From Diploptera punctata (taxonomy: Eukaryota > Arthropoda > Insecta > Blattodea > Blaberidae), in assembly GCA_030220185.1 (NCBI GenBank), contig JASPKZ010007430.1:1811501-1875500 (forward strand): 64,000 bases of DNA, written 5' to 3'. Below are positions 11,600 to 22,800 of this stretch, one piece after another (position 1 is the first letter of the stretch; the number at the start of each line of letters is the position of its first letter). The notes below the pieces were generated by a model that did no database searches, was not told the DNA's origin, and saw only the letters and a list, made by a program, of their open reading frames with translations. The position numbers and the translations under genes are program-made.

Positions 11600-13400
11600 A
11601 TGTATTTACAGCAATAAATAATTATGTCTTGTGCTTGTTCAAACTGCAAAAACAATAGGTGTTTGAAAATAGTAGAAGAGAAAACAATTGGTATTGCCAA
11701 TGTAATGAAAATAGTTTGTCAGGTCTGTGAATATATATTTTCTTTTAGCTCTACCAAGAAATCACAAAATAGGATTTTTGACAGTAATGTTGTTGTTTTC
11801 AAATGCTGGGCCTTGGCACAAAGCCATTAGTGTTCTTGCTCTCCACTATTTCTCTATGGTGGATCCAACAGGTAATACTTCACAGATTTGTAGATGTTCT
11901 TCGTTCATTTCTTCATCTTTGTTGCATAGAAGACAATTTGGATTCGTGTAAATTCCTATTTTATATAAATGTCTGGCCAAATAATCATGTTCTGTAAGCA
12001 GTCTAAATTTTGTTACTGCAGTTTTACGTGGAATTTCTGGAATAATATCTAGCCTCTTTACTAAAATGTTCCATTTTTTGTCTTTGGCTTTATTAAATAG
12101 TTTGGGTTTTGTTTGATTTTATATTTGTTTTTAATTAGTTTTTGTATGGATGTAAAAGTAAGCTTTTAGTAGTATTCTGAATTTGACAGTAATGTTTAAC
12201 TTATCTATTGCATGAGATGCTTGGGTACAGGGAGAGAAGCATTATGTGGCATGATGAATATGCCTACACCCAGTGTCAGAATTGAGAGTATCAATCTTAT
12301 GAAAGAACTAACTAATAAGCTTGTAGAAAATAGGAAAGCTAATATTATTGCCAGTTCACTAGAGGGTGAAGAAAAAGCAACCAATGTGTGTGTTTCAGTT
12401 GATGGGACTTGAATGAAGAGGAGTCATACATCACTACATGATGTTTATGTCATAAGAATAGACAATGGCAAAGTATTAGATGTGTAAATAAAGTCTAAGT
12501 ACTGCTATCAATGTGCAGTTAGAAAGCTTTTAACAAATTCAACAGAAGAGAGAAAATCAATGGATCGAAAAATATCAGCCTAATTGCCACAAGAATTATA
12601 TGAGGCATGAGTCAGTGGCTGTTGTAGAAATTTTTTGCCAATCTCAAGATAATATGGCATAAGATACATAAAATATCTGGGTGTGGTGTTTCATCCTCGT
12701 TCAAATGTGTTCTTGAATCTAACCCATATGACTGCAAGATTGAAAAACTTGAGTTATTGGTCATATTTAGAAGTGGGTCAAAGTAATATTTTGTTAACTC
12801 ATAAAAGAGAAGCAAGGCATCAGAGTCTCGGAAGAAAAAGTCAATTTACCCCATAAGAAAATCAGCTGTAGTGGCCTAGTGATTATGTACTTGCCTCTAG
12901 CCCGAGGGTTGTGGGTTCAAACCTGGCAGGGTCAATGGATTTTTTAGGATGGAAAAATCCAAGGAGCAAATCCTCCAAGAGAGACTTCAAACTGTGAGTC
13001 CCAAGTCTGGATAATTTCAGGCTCGTAAAAGAACCTTAATCCTAAAAAAATGTCTCTAAGCAAAATTTACCAATCTTTATCATCCACATACTACCTTAGT
13101 TGCCTACTAGATATCTCATTGGGTCAGTATGCTAACCACATGCCATCTGTAGGAAAATAAGCATAACTAAATATGTCTTGTTAAGAAACTTCCCATTAGG
13201 AAAGCACCCAATTCCACACAGTGCAACGAACAGGGATCAACCAATCAACCCCAAAAGAAATTGTTACACTAGAGTGTAATACGGAAAGGTCATAAGAGAA
13301 AATAATAAGTGTGGATGACATGAAGAGAGCGATATGGGCTATTTCCTTTCACAAAATGCTGATTGATGAGAAGCCCAATAATTTGCTTTGTCCCAAGGAT
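11600..13400 (+). pseudogene. Mutator-like transposase remnant, split by a SINE
   Basis: Successive pieces match the Mutator-like transposase found in many arthropod genomes. They are a cysteine-rich start (MSCACSNCKNNRC at 11624), LGTGREALCGMMNMPTPS (12212), VCVSVDGT followed by HDVYVIRIDNGKVLDV (about 12390-12485, first catalytic Asp), a SVAVVEIFCQSQD segment (about 12610), then after the SINE DDMKRAIWAIFFHKML and DEKPNNLLCP (about 13315-13400). There are several stops and frameshifts. The reading resumes correctly across the SINE at 12861-13247. Confidence 0.65.
12861..13247 (+). mobile_element. tRNA-derived SINE, family 2, with target duplication
   Basis: The head has an A-box-like TAGTGGCCTAGTG and a B box GTGGGTTCAAACC, followed by a tRNA-unrelated body (GGATTTTTTAGGATGGAAAA and more). 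Flanking direct repeats ACCCCATAAGAAA (12848-12860) and ACCCCAAAAGAAA (13248-13260) mark the insertion into the Mutator-like remnant. Other copies are at 49908 and, inverted, at 59860. Confidence 0.85.
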
Positions 13401-13402
13401 AG

Positions 13403-13560
13403 CTGATCATCATCATCAACCGTCATGAATTAGGCCTTTGTAGACCTGTTTCGGCTCTATCTAGCAGTCTTCTAAGAGGTCTTCCTTATTGACAGTATCC
13501 TTTTGGGCAAATATCCATTCTTTTTATATGGTCTAGCATGTAATGATAGACTAGTAAGCT
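13403..13560 (-). mobile_element. LINE 3' fragment, family C-like
   Basis: The reverse complement of a LINE 3' end with CATCATCATC simple repeat, then the phrase for GCCGAAACAGG and a RRLLDR-like coding scrap. It resembles the 3' ends at 40091 and 36135. Confidence 0.45.
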
Positions 13561-13769
13561 ATCTTAGAGAAAACTGCATTACATTCAAGCCTCAGAAAAT
13601 CAGTATAAGGATAGGATAACTGATGTAAATATAATACTGACAGAAATTCTTATAACCATAAACATTCACTCCCTGAGGCTGCCATGAATAGAATGAAAAC
13701 AACATTCAGAGATCTAGTTAATCCTGAGTTGCTAAAAAACTGCATTCATGGCAAAACTAAAATAATAAT

Positions 13770-14372
13770 GAAATTTAAATACTTAGCCTTTTGTGGGAAA
13801 TACCCTATACCTAGCAAAATTGTTTTGGATGATGAAATTTTGGAACAAGCAAACAAATTTAATTATTTGGGTTATAATTTAACATTTCAAGATGAAGCTG
13901 AAATATCAAAGAAAATCACAAATTTCACAAAAACAACGGGGATAATTAACAATATAATGAAACCATCTTTAGTACAAAAGAACACAAGATTACAGCTTTC
14001 TAAGGTTCTTGCTAGACCAGTATTAAGATATGGAAGTGAAGCATGGACAATATGAAGAGATGAAAGCCAAATAACAACAAATGAGATGCAATTATATACA
14101 GCAGGCTATATAAAGTGGGATCATAAAATAAATGAGCAAATTATGGAAGAGTTGGATGTAGAACCCATTCTCCACCATAAACAAAACTACCAGAACAACT
14201 CGAAAGCCCATCTTCAATAAATGCCTTCTCGTAGAATTCCAAAAGCCATGCTTTGTTACTGCCCCAAGCAAAACATCGCTGGGACGTCCCAAAAAAAGCA
14301 CTGAATGGAAAATTCCTCTTTGAAACTGTAACAGGCCACATGGCCAAGTACTTGCAGGATGATGATGATTAA
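13770..14372 (+). mobile_element. LINE family C copy, RT C-terminal part to 3' end
   Basis: The frame 13684-14055 contains FCGKYPIPSKIVLDDEILEQ, LGYNLTFQDEAEISKK, and [15 protein letters not shown]; it then breaks at an in-frame TGA (14053). The continuation (AGYIKWDHK, then a GRPK remnant) runs to a 3' end near AACAGGCCACATGGCC at 14330. It pairs with 6372-6850 as the same family. Confidence 0.8.
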
Positions 14373-14682
14373 TATTTAGTCTGGAGTCAATACCCAAAAC
14401 CATCTTCTGTGGCTAGAGAGTACTGTCCCTATCTGTATAAATAGGGTGCTATTGTTTAATGAAGGCAATAAGAATAGAATGGAAGTTTTCAGATGAGGTA
14501 GAATAGAACCAGGAGTTCACACAATAAAAATTTTTGATTATATTAATTGGAAGAGAACAGAAAATGCTGAAGAAAACTTATTCAAATTATATCAAGCTGC
14601 AACAAGTAAAAATGTAGATAAAATCTTGTGTTTCTCATATTTAAAAATGTTCACATAAACATACATTTTGCTCAGAAACTAA
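14373..14682. other. No recognised feature
   Basis: AT-rich spacer before the PIF/Harbinger-type element; no motif seen. Confidence 0.5.
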
Positions 14683-15266
14683 GGGTCGAATGTTTGAACG
14701 CATTAGACAGTAAAAGGCGTTCTCTGCTGAGAAAGTTTTATCCAAATACATTTTGCTTACTCAGAAATCTATTCATGCAATAATAATTGTAAGCTACCTG
14801 ACGAGGTACCTTAAGATCATAGCTCAAGATAGAAACTTATCGTGAAAATCCCGAAGGGAACCGATGTAGTTTGAAAACTTTGCAGCTTTATCCAAGATGT
14901 CGGACCTTGAAGACTTCGATCATGTTTTCGGTATACGCGGAGAAGAGGAATTTGAAAGAGTCTACCAAAGAATTCAACTGGAAGAACAGGAGAATCGGTG
15001 TAATATTGCGCGATGCAGACGTCGTTGTATACGGTATTATTTGCGGGACGCAAGCATAAATGCATTCCTCTATAGCAGACGAAAATAACGGAAGTGGTTT
15101 TATCGCTGAGAATTCTGGGTAATTCGTTGCCAATATTACAAAAACGTCAACTTTCATGCATGACCGGTAAGTTGGCCGTTAATTCGATCTCAGCAATTGC
15201 TCACGGTGAGTCAGTAATTTGATTGGAAGTAATTTGAGTAGAGACTAATGTATTTGCATGCGGCCC
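14683..15266 (+). mobile_element. PIF/Harbinger-type non-autonomous element, copy 1
   Basis: The element is flanked by TAA on both sides (14680-14682, 15267-15269), a 3-bp TWA duplication typical of PIF/Harbinger. The ends are inverted (GGGTCG... and ...CGGCCC), with a shared CATTAGAC/GTCTAATG block inside. It contains a short frame at 14897-15088 beginning [20 protein letters not shown] that is also present in copy 2 at 24222. This could be the N-terminus of the parent transposase. Confidence 0.75.
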
Positions 15267-16300
15267 TAAGACTTAGAACTATGAAATTTTCAGGGTTCAC
15301 TCCTCTTATGAGTCTGTGCATGTGGAATTACAATAATTAAAATATGAAAAACAGAAACCAATTCATGGGCAAAAAACCTGTAAAAAATTTAATTTCAAAG
15401 TAATTGAAAGTTAAAAAAATAATATCTATATAACCAATTCACCCACATGCAAAAGTCTATTTCTACTAATTAGATAATATTTGAAGGTATTACATCCAAA
15501 ATTTCACAATTTTATTTGTACTGGTTTTGGAGTGAATGCTACATATACATATATTATTTGGTTCATTATATGAAAGTGACAATATTTTGGTCATCCCTTG
15601 AAATATATTTTATTCAAATATTTTTTTGCACAGGGAGCAATATATGACAGTGATGAACACAAAATTTGAAAAAGAGATCTTTAAAAATATGGTCACAGCA
15701 ATTTTTTGTGAAATGCTTTATTATGGTTGACATCTGCCCTTACTGTGCTGTAAATTTTTGTTTTAACATTTTACTAGCACTCAATATTTTTGTAAGTTCA
15801 CTCATGGCATTTTTTATATTCTCCTTATCTTTCACTGAGAGAAAGAGAAGCTAGCTTCATTTGTAGTTCAAAAAAATGCACACAGCACATGACAAACAAA
15901 AGTGTATGAGCAAATAGATGTCACTATTCAACACGCGTGAGAATAAACTGCTTCGGCTCATACTAATAATTCTCATAGCAATAATGTAACTAAAGTCATG
16001 AAGAAATGTGACAGTTTTATCAAAATGCATTGTTGAGTAGTGTTTGAAATTCGGGAGCAGCAACAGGAATCAAATCTTGTTTTATGTGGTAGAAGGTGAT
16101 TTGTGAGTTAGTGACTCTTGAGTTGGAGAGGTGTGCTGAGAGATTTTGTATCTAGGTACGTTTATCAGCTATAATATTCCAAATAGTGTTTGAATGTTTG
16201 GGGAATGTTGGACAGATGTCTTGATACCATAATTGAAAAAAAAACATCAAAAGAGAACAGATGAATTACTGTTTTAGAATGTAATTAGAAACCTGAAGAA
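15267..16300. other. No recognised feature
   Basis: AT-rich sequence without motifs I can name. It contains short frames only. Confidence 0.5.
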
Positions 16301-16379
16301 TATATATATATATGAATAAGAAAGTTTGCTTGGGTTTTCCATATCTTGGATTCATGTTCGGCCTCTGGCCACTGATTCT

Positions 16380-16419
16380 GACGTTTCGGCATGATCCCAC
16401 ACGCCATTATCAAGGAATG
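16380..16419 (-). ncRNA. Hammerhead-like fold, U3-A8 variant, left arm
   Basis: Minus strand: core TTGATAA (16413-16407), helix II GGCGTG with CATGCC, GAAA (16387-16384), and palindromic ACGT followed by C as helix III and cleavage site. Helix I can form from ATTC and GAAT. Positions 3 and 8, normally C and G, are U and A, so the pair is kept. Confidence 0.55.
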
Positions 16420-16905
16420 ATAAGTTCGAGTCACAGGTTTAGGTCTTATATAATTAAACACATAGAGTTTTCACTGTGGTACATTTCCGAAGACGTACAC
16501 CCATCTAAGGTTTAGTTTTTATGTATTTAGACACCTTCAGTTTTCAGTGTGGTCCATTTCGGAAGCCATACACCCATCCAAGTGTGTGGTCGACGCTTGG
16601 ATGGGTGTATGGCTTCCGAAATGGACCACACTGAAAACTGAAGGTGTTTAACTACATAAGAACTAAACCTTAGATAGGTGTATGGCTTCGGAAATGGACC
16701 ACACTGAAAACTGAAGGTGTTTAACTACATAAGAACTAAACCTTAGATGGGTGTATGGCTTCGGAAATGGACCACACTGAAAACTGAAGGTGTTTAACTA
16801 CATAAAAACTAAACCTTGGATGGGTGTACGTCTTCGGAAACGGAGCACAACGAAAACTCTATGTGTTTAATTATATAAGACCTAAACCTGTGACTCAAAC
16901 TTATC

Positions 16906-16949
16906 ATTCCTTGATAATGGCATGCAGGATCATGCCAAAACGTCGGAAT
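16906..16949 (+). ncRNA. Hammerhead-like fold, U3-A8 variant, right arm
   Basis: Core TTGATAA (16911-16917), helix II GGCATG (16919-16924) with CATGCC (16931-16936), ACGTC (16940-16944). Helix I ATTCC with GGAAT is perfect (16906-16910 with 16945-16949). G12 is A here (AAAA in place of GAAA), so this copy should be inactive. Confidence 0.5.
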
Positions 16950-17059
16950 CAGTGGCCAGAGGCCAAACATAAATCCAAGATGCGGAAAACCCAAGAAAAC
17001 TTTCTTATTCATACTTATATCCGCAATATAACATATATATATATATAAGGGCTGTTTAA

Positions 17060-17250
17060 TACACAATTTTTTTCTTCTACATACCTTTAATCATCCTCAG
17101 AATTTTGATGGTCTTTCTCAAAGTGGTCTCCTTCGGATGTAATGCATTTGTCCCTGCATTTCTGCCCTTTGCAAAGACATGCTGGAACCATATTTTGACA
17201 GGTATTTTAAAGAAATGCCTCAGAAGATGGAAAATGTCTCCTATGAAGGT
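17060..17250 (-). pseudogene. Possible mariner-type transposase scrap
   Basis: The minus strand reads as AGTNALHPKETTLRKTIKILR in one frame and RDKCITSEGDHFEKD in another. The second resembles the mariner C-terminal W..C....G.YFE segment. Short and shifted; low certainty. Confidence 0.25.
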
Positions 17251-17267
17251 GTATCATTAGATTAGGG

Positions 17268-18365
17268 CATCGTTTCCCAACTTGTGGTTCACAAACCCCC
17301 AAGGGGTTCGCAAAATATTTCAAGGGGTTTGCCAAAATTGTTCCATAATGGTGGGTTTCAAGGTTAGGTCTATTATTTAAATTAAGTTAAATTTAAAAAT
17401 AATTAAATATTAGATATATTATTGTTTCCTTCATTTCTGCAGAAAAATTGTAATAATAATTATTATAATTATAATTCATCATCATCATTATTATCATCCA
17501 TGCAAGTATTAGGCCATATGACCTGTTACGGTCTCAAAGAGGAATTTTCCATCCAGTGCTTTTTTGGACGTCCCAGCGATCTTTTGCCTTGGGGGCAGTA
17601 ACGAAGCATGGCTTTTGGAATTCTATGAAACGGCATTCGTTGAAGATGGGCTTTCCAGTTGTTCTGGTAGTTTTGTATATGGTGCAGAATGGGTTCTATA
17701 TCCAACTCTTCCATAATTTCCTCATTTCTTTTATGGTCCCATTTTGTATAGCCTGCTGTACGGCGCATAAATCGCATCTCATTTGCTGTTATTCGGCTTT
17801 CATCTCTTCTATAATTATAATTATTATCATTATCTTAAAATTAAATTAACCCTATAGTCTCCCTTGTTACATATGTATACCATCGGGAATTTATCACATT
17901 ATTTCCACAATAAATTAATATTTACCACAAATGCCTGATTTACACTTATGTATTGTTATTTTAATAACAACATTAGGAATGCATTTGATTTTGCTACAAT
18001 GGAAATTTAATCTGCTAGCTTCTTTGTGTTCTAACAATACTAACAACTATCGTGAAAGTCGTTTTCTTCATATGCCTATTTAAAAAATAAATACAGAAAC
18101 AGACTTTGTGCTGAAAGTAATTTGAGACTTTATTTAACTCCTGTGGTTGCAACTAGGCCTACACGTTGTATAATTTCTAAGCAACTAGAGTAATTTTAGG
18201 TTTTAATCGTTAAGGGTTAAGTTAATTTAAGGTTACTGAACCTTTTGCTTGGAATTAAACTTTATGCATGTCTACTATATGTACCTATATTTAAAAGTCA
18301 GTGGTTCACCCAATTCAGATCATTGTGGAAGGGGTTTGAGAGTCGAAAAAGGTTGGGAACCACTG
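17268..18365 (+). mobile_element. hAT-like non-autonomous element carrying a LINE insertion
   Basis: The left end CATCGTTTCCCAACTTG matches the inverted right end (reverse complement CAGTGGTTCCCAACC). Flanks GATTAGGG (17260-17267) and GACAAGGG (18366-18373) agree at 6 of 8 bases, as for an aged 8-bp hAT duplication. A family C LINE fragment lies inside. No transposase is seen. Confidence 0.6.
17478..17830 (-). mobile_element. LINE family C fragment inside the hAT-like element
   Basis: The minus frame 17526-17777 carries [46 protein letters not shown] and GKRSLGRPKKHW. It begins with the 3' end phrase GACCTGTTACGGTCTCA (17520). Confidence 0.75.
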
Positions 18366-18534
18366 GACAAGGGAATAGAAAAAAGTCACAAGGGCTATAG
18401 GGAAAGTAGGAACGCACTTCACTTTAATTTTTCTAAGATATTCAGCAACAACATTTGTAATGAACTTTTATAGGAAAAAATCACTATGAGGTTTAATTTA
18501 AGATTAAACTAAAATATTTTATACCTCTCCTCAT

Positions 18535-18700
18535 ATCCAGTCTTCTAAGTAGACTGTGATTTCAAAGCCTTGGTGGCTTCATCTTCAGTACTTTCTCATT
18601 GACTGATGTCATGTCAATCAGAAGAACTACTTCTTCTTCCCTCTGTTGGTGGACCGATGTCTACTTAGAAGACTGAATATGAGGTCAGGTATGAAGCACT
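18535..18700. repeat. Foldback element, about 160 bp
   Basis: The inverted arms share TCCAGTCTTCTAAGTAGAC at the left and its complement (GTCTACTTAGAAGACTG) at the right, bounded by CCTCATAT and ATATGAGG. It carries a hammerhead fold on the minus strand. Confidence 0.7.
18547..18593 (-). ncRNA. Hammerhead ribozyme-like fold
   Basis: Minus strand: helix I AAGTA (18593-18589) pairs with TACTT (18551-18547). The core CTGAAGA is 18588-18582. Helix II GAAGCC (18580-18575) pairs with GGCTTT (18569-18564, one wobble). GAAA (18563-18560) is followed by a weak helix III and a GTC cleavage triplet. All invariant core bases are present. Confidence 0.6.
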
Positions 18701-18783
18701 TTAATTTAATGCATTAATTAGTTCATTTTGAGAAGGTAATCAAGTCAGATGTGTAAGTTAAGCTGTTTAAAATGTGATTTTTA

Positions 18784-18955
18784 AACTTCTTCTTCTTTTT
18801 CTTCCTTCCAAGTATTAGGCCAAGGCCTGTTACGATCCTATAGAAAATTTTCCCTCCAGCGTTTCATAGGATGGCCAGTGATCTTCGTCCTCTTGGTATA
18901 TAATTATAAACAGCTTTGGGGATCCGATTTGAACTCATTCTTTCAAGATGGTGAT
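18784..18955 (-). mobile_element. LINE family C 3' fragment
   Basis: It starts with a CTT-rich simple repeat and the 3' end phrase (AGTATTAGGCCAAGGCC) and reads GRPM-type coding remnants on the minus strand. A near-identical 3' end on the plus strand lies at 39965-40075. Confidence 0.6.
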
Positions 18956-19054
18956 TTTTAAACTTATCTAATACAAATGAGTTCAAATTGAAGTTTGCCT
19001 TTTAACATAAAGGACATACAATTAAATTAAAATCGGAAACAATAAATATAAATA

Positions 19055-19183
19055 TTGATGTTTCATTTGGCATGTTTTGATATGTTGTTCATACCATCGT
19101 CCGATTGTCTAGACTGAATGTCCAGTCTGACAATCTGACGATGGTATAGATAACATATTGAAACATGTCAAAAGAAACATCAA
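19055..19183. repeat. Foldback element with arms of about 55 bp
   Basis: The left arm (TTGATGTTTC..., 19055) and right arm (...GAAACATCAA, ending 19183) are near-complementary over about 55 bp, with CCATCGTC / GACGATGG inside. The short spacer itself is a small hairpin. Confidence 0.75.
19135..19169 (+). ncRNA. Hammerhead ribozyme-like core
   Basis: CTGACGA (19135-19141), helix II GGTAT (19143-19147) with ATATT (19155-19159, two wobbles), GAAA (19160-19163), palindromic ACATGT (19163-19168) as helix III, and C17 at 19169. Helix I near the core is weak; the long foldback arms may replace it. Confidence 0.5.
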
Positions 19184-19488
19184 GTATTTGTTAGATAAAA
19201 TGACAGCATTCACCTTATTTATTACTGTGGATCTTAATTATTAACTCTCAAAATTTTTATAAAGTTTCATTTCTTGACTTAACCTCCTTTTAAAATAAAT
19301 TAATACAATTTTTTTCAGGAAAGGGAAATTTTTTTTTGTTTGTTTCAGATCAATTATTTTTTAAACATAAAATATAAAAACACATATTTTAAAAGGTTAG
19401 AAATTTTTGCAATTATATGCAATCACTGTGTCTAGAGGGAAAATTTTCAATTTTTTATACATGACATGATTATTTAAAAGCATCACAA

Positions 19489-19601
19489 TTTATTCATATA
19501 AATTTTTTGACTTTATAAAACAATTACAATGATAGTATGGCTTTTTTAAACTAATTTTTATAACAAAAATCACAGTTTGTAAAAATAATTTAATATTTAT
19601 T
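19489..19601 (-). promoter_or_regulatory. Candidate WWOX poly(A) signals
   Basis: On the minus strand AATAAA hexamers lie at 19601-19596, only 13 bases past the stop, and at 19494-19489. The second leaves a more usual 3' UTR. In DNA this AT-rich such hexamers are common, so this is suggestive only. Confidence 0.35.
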
Positions 19602-19613
19602 ATGTTAGAATTT

Positions 19614-19811
19614 TTAAGAATCTCCTTGTCCTTCTGGGCTTATGATAGCCTGTATCATGTCGTTACTCAGGTCCCACAGTATCTTAGCTAATTCTGGATC
19701 TTGTGCTGCTGCACTAGGCTCACAACGGCAACAATTGTTGAAATAAAGTCCTGTCGCACCTTCTAATTCTGGTGCAGTTGCACAATACACTGATGTGCTT
19801 GCAGCTTGTTG
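19614..19811 (-). CDS. WWOX: WWOX coding exon 7 and stop
   Basis: It encodes the WWOX C-terminus: [31 protein letters not shown] and a closing helix, ending with TAA at 19616-19614. The FNNCCRC segment is diagnostic of the WWOX tail and separates it from retinol dehydrogenases. The acceptor is TTCTAG before 19811. The protein ends about where the human protein does. Confidence 0.94.
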   Translation of the reverse strand, partial: QQAASTSVYCATAPELEGATGLYFNNCCRCEPSAAAQDPELAKILWDLSNDMIQAIISPEGQGDS

Positions 19812-22800
19812 CTAGAAGTAAAACATAACACTGGATATCAGCACAACAATAAATAGTATTTGTCCAAAAAATTTAGCAAATTTACTTACAAGGGAACTGT
19901 TAACCATTGCATGCCAAAACCTACCTTGAAATTTCTCCCACAGAGACATGTGATTTACCACGACCGTGTCCAAAATATTATGTGCCATTTTTAACTGCAA
20001 GACATTAAAATCCAGTGACAAAGCTCTCATTTAAACTGCAGGGAAGTAATACAACTCCTGAATTGGTGAAATGGATAACCCTGACAACCTATCTGCATTC
20101 CACATCCTACCACACTCCAATCCTGACAACCTCCCACACGCCACATCCCATCTCACTACATTCCACTTTACTCTCGAAGGAAGTTGATATGCTTCACACA
20201 GTGGATTGCCATTACTGGATTTTGGCTTCAATTTCTGTACCTTGCAGTTAAAAAGTCAGAAATTTTTTTTGGACACAGATTTGGTACTTCACATTTCTCT
20301 GGGAGAAATTTCAAGGTAGATTTCGGCATGCAGTTTCCTTGATAGTAATGTCATATCATATCACTACTTTCTTATCTGCATGTTTCCAGATGTTTAAAAA
20401 AAGTTCATCACACAGGAGCTGCATAAACTACGCAAATTATTCATTAAGTAAAATATATTGTCTGATTTTGTTGGTCTACAGAACATTTCTTTCTTTTGTC
20501 AATTAAATTATATGTAACCAGTTTCATTGTGAGGAAACAGATATTGCAACTGCTAGAGCAATTTTTAAATTTTAGGTTTCAGTGGAACCTCCACATCTAA
20601 TGATCTGATTTTGCTGATTTATGGAATGTTTATTTCTCTTGATAATTAAATTATATATATCAAGTTCCATTGCAAGATAACAAAATTGTGGTCGCTAGGG
20701 CATAGAAAATGTTTCCAATAAAATTTCAGCTCTCAGAATAACCTCTATTCATAATGGTCTGATTTTGCTGGTTAAAAAACTCAATCTTACTTTCTTTAAT
20801 TGACTGCTATATGCAGAGTTCGGTTGTAACAAAAAATTGCAGCCACTAGAATACTAACATATTAATATAATAATATAATATTATTATAATAAAGATGGGA
20901 ATTTTTACATTATGAGATTTTCTTAATAAGAATCAAATGAATCGTGTCGTGAAAACAGCTGAAGATGGGAATGATATGTTTCCCGATACTGCAGTTCTGT
21001 GTTAAAAAACATAGATGTAGAGGTCAGAAGAATTCACGATTCATTTGATTCTTCTTATAGACACATATATATTTGTGTGTGTTCTAATGCCACCCACTGT
21101 ACTTTTCTTACTTCAGGTCCGTGCTGGATGGATAAATGACAATGTGGTTCATCTAGGAAGCTTCACTTACTTAATTTTATTTCATATTATTTTAATTTTA
21201 TTATATTCCATGTTTTGTTAATGGTAGTTAGCGTGAAAAAGCTTCTTACCTTTGTCTTTAAATTATTTACTATTTTTTATGGGTTTTAAGCTTTTTTTTT
21301 ATTTCCCTTATTATTTAGTGAATATATTTAAGTAGTCATAAAGTTAAAAGAGGAATTTAACCTCTATTATTAGATCATATCACCTTGTTTTATTTTTGTA
21401 TAATTTTACTATTTGCTGGTTGAGTGAAAGAGAAGGGCTTATGGCCTTCACTCTGCCAGCTAAAATAAAGCATTATTATTATTATTGTTATTATTATTAA
21501 AATAAAGCATTATTATTATTTTCAATATACTTACCACTTCGGCAGACCACTTTACATAGATGACGTATACGTATATTGTTTACATAGAGTAGTTTAGGAT
21601 GAGTATATGTTTATGTGATGTTTTTATTATTAATTTAACACTTCTCACTGGAGGATAATTTATATTTGAAGAGAAAAATTATATGCTCAGACTGGGGTTT
21701 AAACTCAGGATCTTTGGCCAATCATCTACCACTAGCTCAGTGGTAGAGCATTAGCCTAGAAAGCCAAAGGTCCTGAGTTCAAACCCCAGTCTGAGCGTAT
21801 AATTTTTCTCTTCAAATATATTTATGTATTTGTGAGGTGGTAATTCTAACAGACACACAAATATTTGTACATGTATATTCTATTCCCACCCACTGCACTT
21901 TTCGTGCTTTGGACGGATAGATGATGTTAATGTGGTTCATTATACCCTATTTCAGTAAACCACTTTACATAGATGATGTATACTTGTATTGTGTACAGAG
22001 AGGAGTATAGGAGGAGTGTATGTTTATATGCTTGTGTATTGTAAAATGTGTTGTATGAAGAATGATGATGAAGAGAAGAGAGAAGGTGAAACCCGGTCCT
22101 GTATGTAGCCTATTCCTGTCAAACATCCCCATCCTACGGACAAATTGCTACATACCAGATGCCTTCTCAACATATGCACTGCAGAAGAATTTGCAGTTTA
22201 ATGCAAATTTAATTTAGCAACTAAAAGTTCCATACTATCGTCCCTCCTGGCTCCAAGATTGAAAATTTTACAATTAAAATTTTCCAATTATATTATTTTT
22301 AGTCTGATCATCTTACCTCAATATTAATGTTGATTTGTTCTTGGACATGTTTCAAAACAATTCTGTTTTATTGTCAGCTTGTCCAGACTGGTTTGATTTA
22401 TGTTGCATTATGTTGCACACCCTGGATGTCGATGTCAGCTCCATCCTGTGGTTGGCCAAAGAATCTCCAAACAAGGATGGAGTTGACATCGACATCCAGG
22501 GTGTGCAACATAATGCAACATAAATCAAACCAGTCTGGACAAACTGACAATAAAACAGAATTGTTTTGAAACATGTCCAAGAACAAATCAACATTAATAT
22601 TGAGGTAAGATGATCAGACTAAAAATAATATTATTAAAATAACCTCAAAATATCACTTCCTAAAATTAAATATTAAAATTTTTCAACCCTGCTGGATATT
22701 GAATCTTGATCCGCTAGCAAGGAAACAGGCATGCACCACCTGAGCCAGCACAATGGATTTTTTCACTGTCATTTTTTATAAGTAATAAGTAGAGGATTTA

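Larger units (their letters stand above)
16305..17035. repeat. Large inverted repeat with internal 73-bp tandem units
   Basis: Arms of about 200 bp (16312-16520 and 16805-17030, inverted) begin and end with the phrase for AATAAGAAAGTTTGCTTGGG. Between them a 73-bp unit starts at 16601, 16674, 16747 and 16820, and one inverted unit lies at about 16508-16582. Each arm carries a hammerhead-like core (16380-16414 minus, 16911-16949 plus). The layout fits a rearranged Penelope-like terminal repeat (pLTR). Confidence 0.75.

Noticed and set aside
16601..16890. CRISPR-like array
   Set aside because: The 73-bp units are directly tandem without unique spacers, and the genome is eukaryotic.
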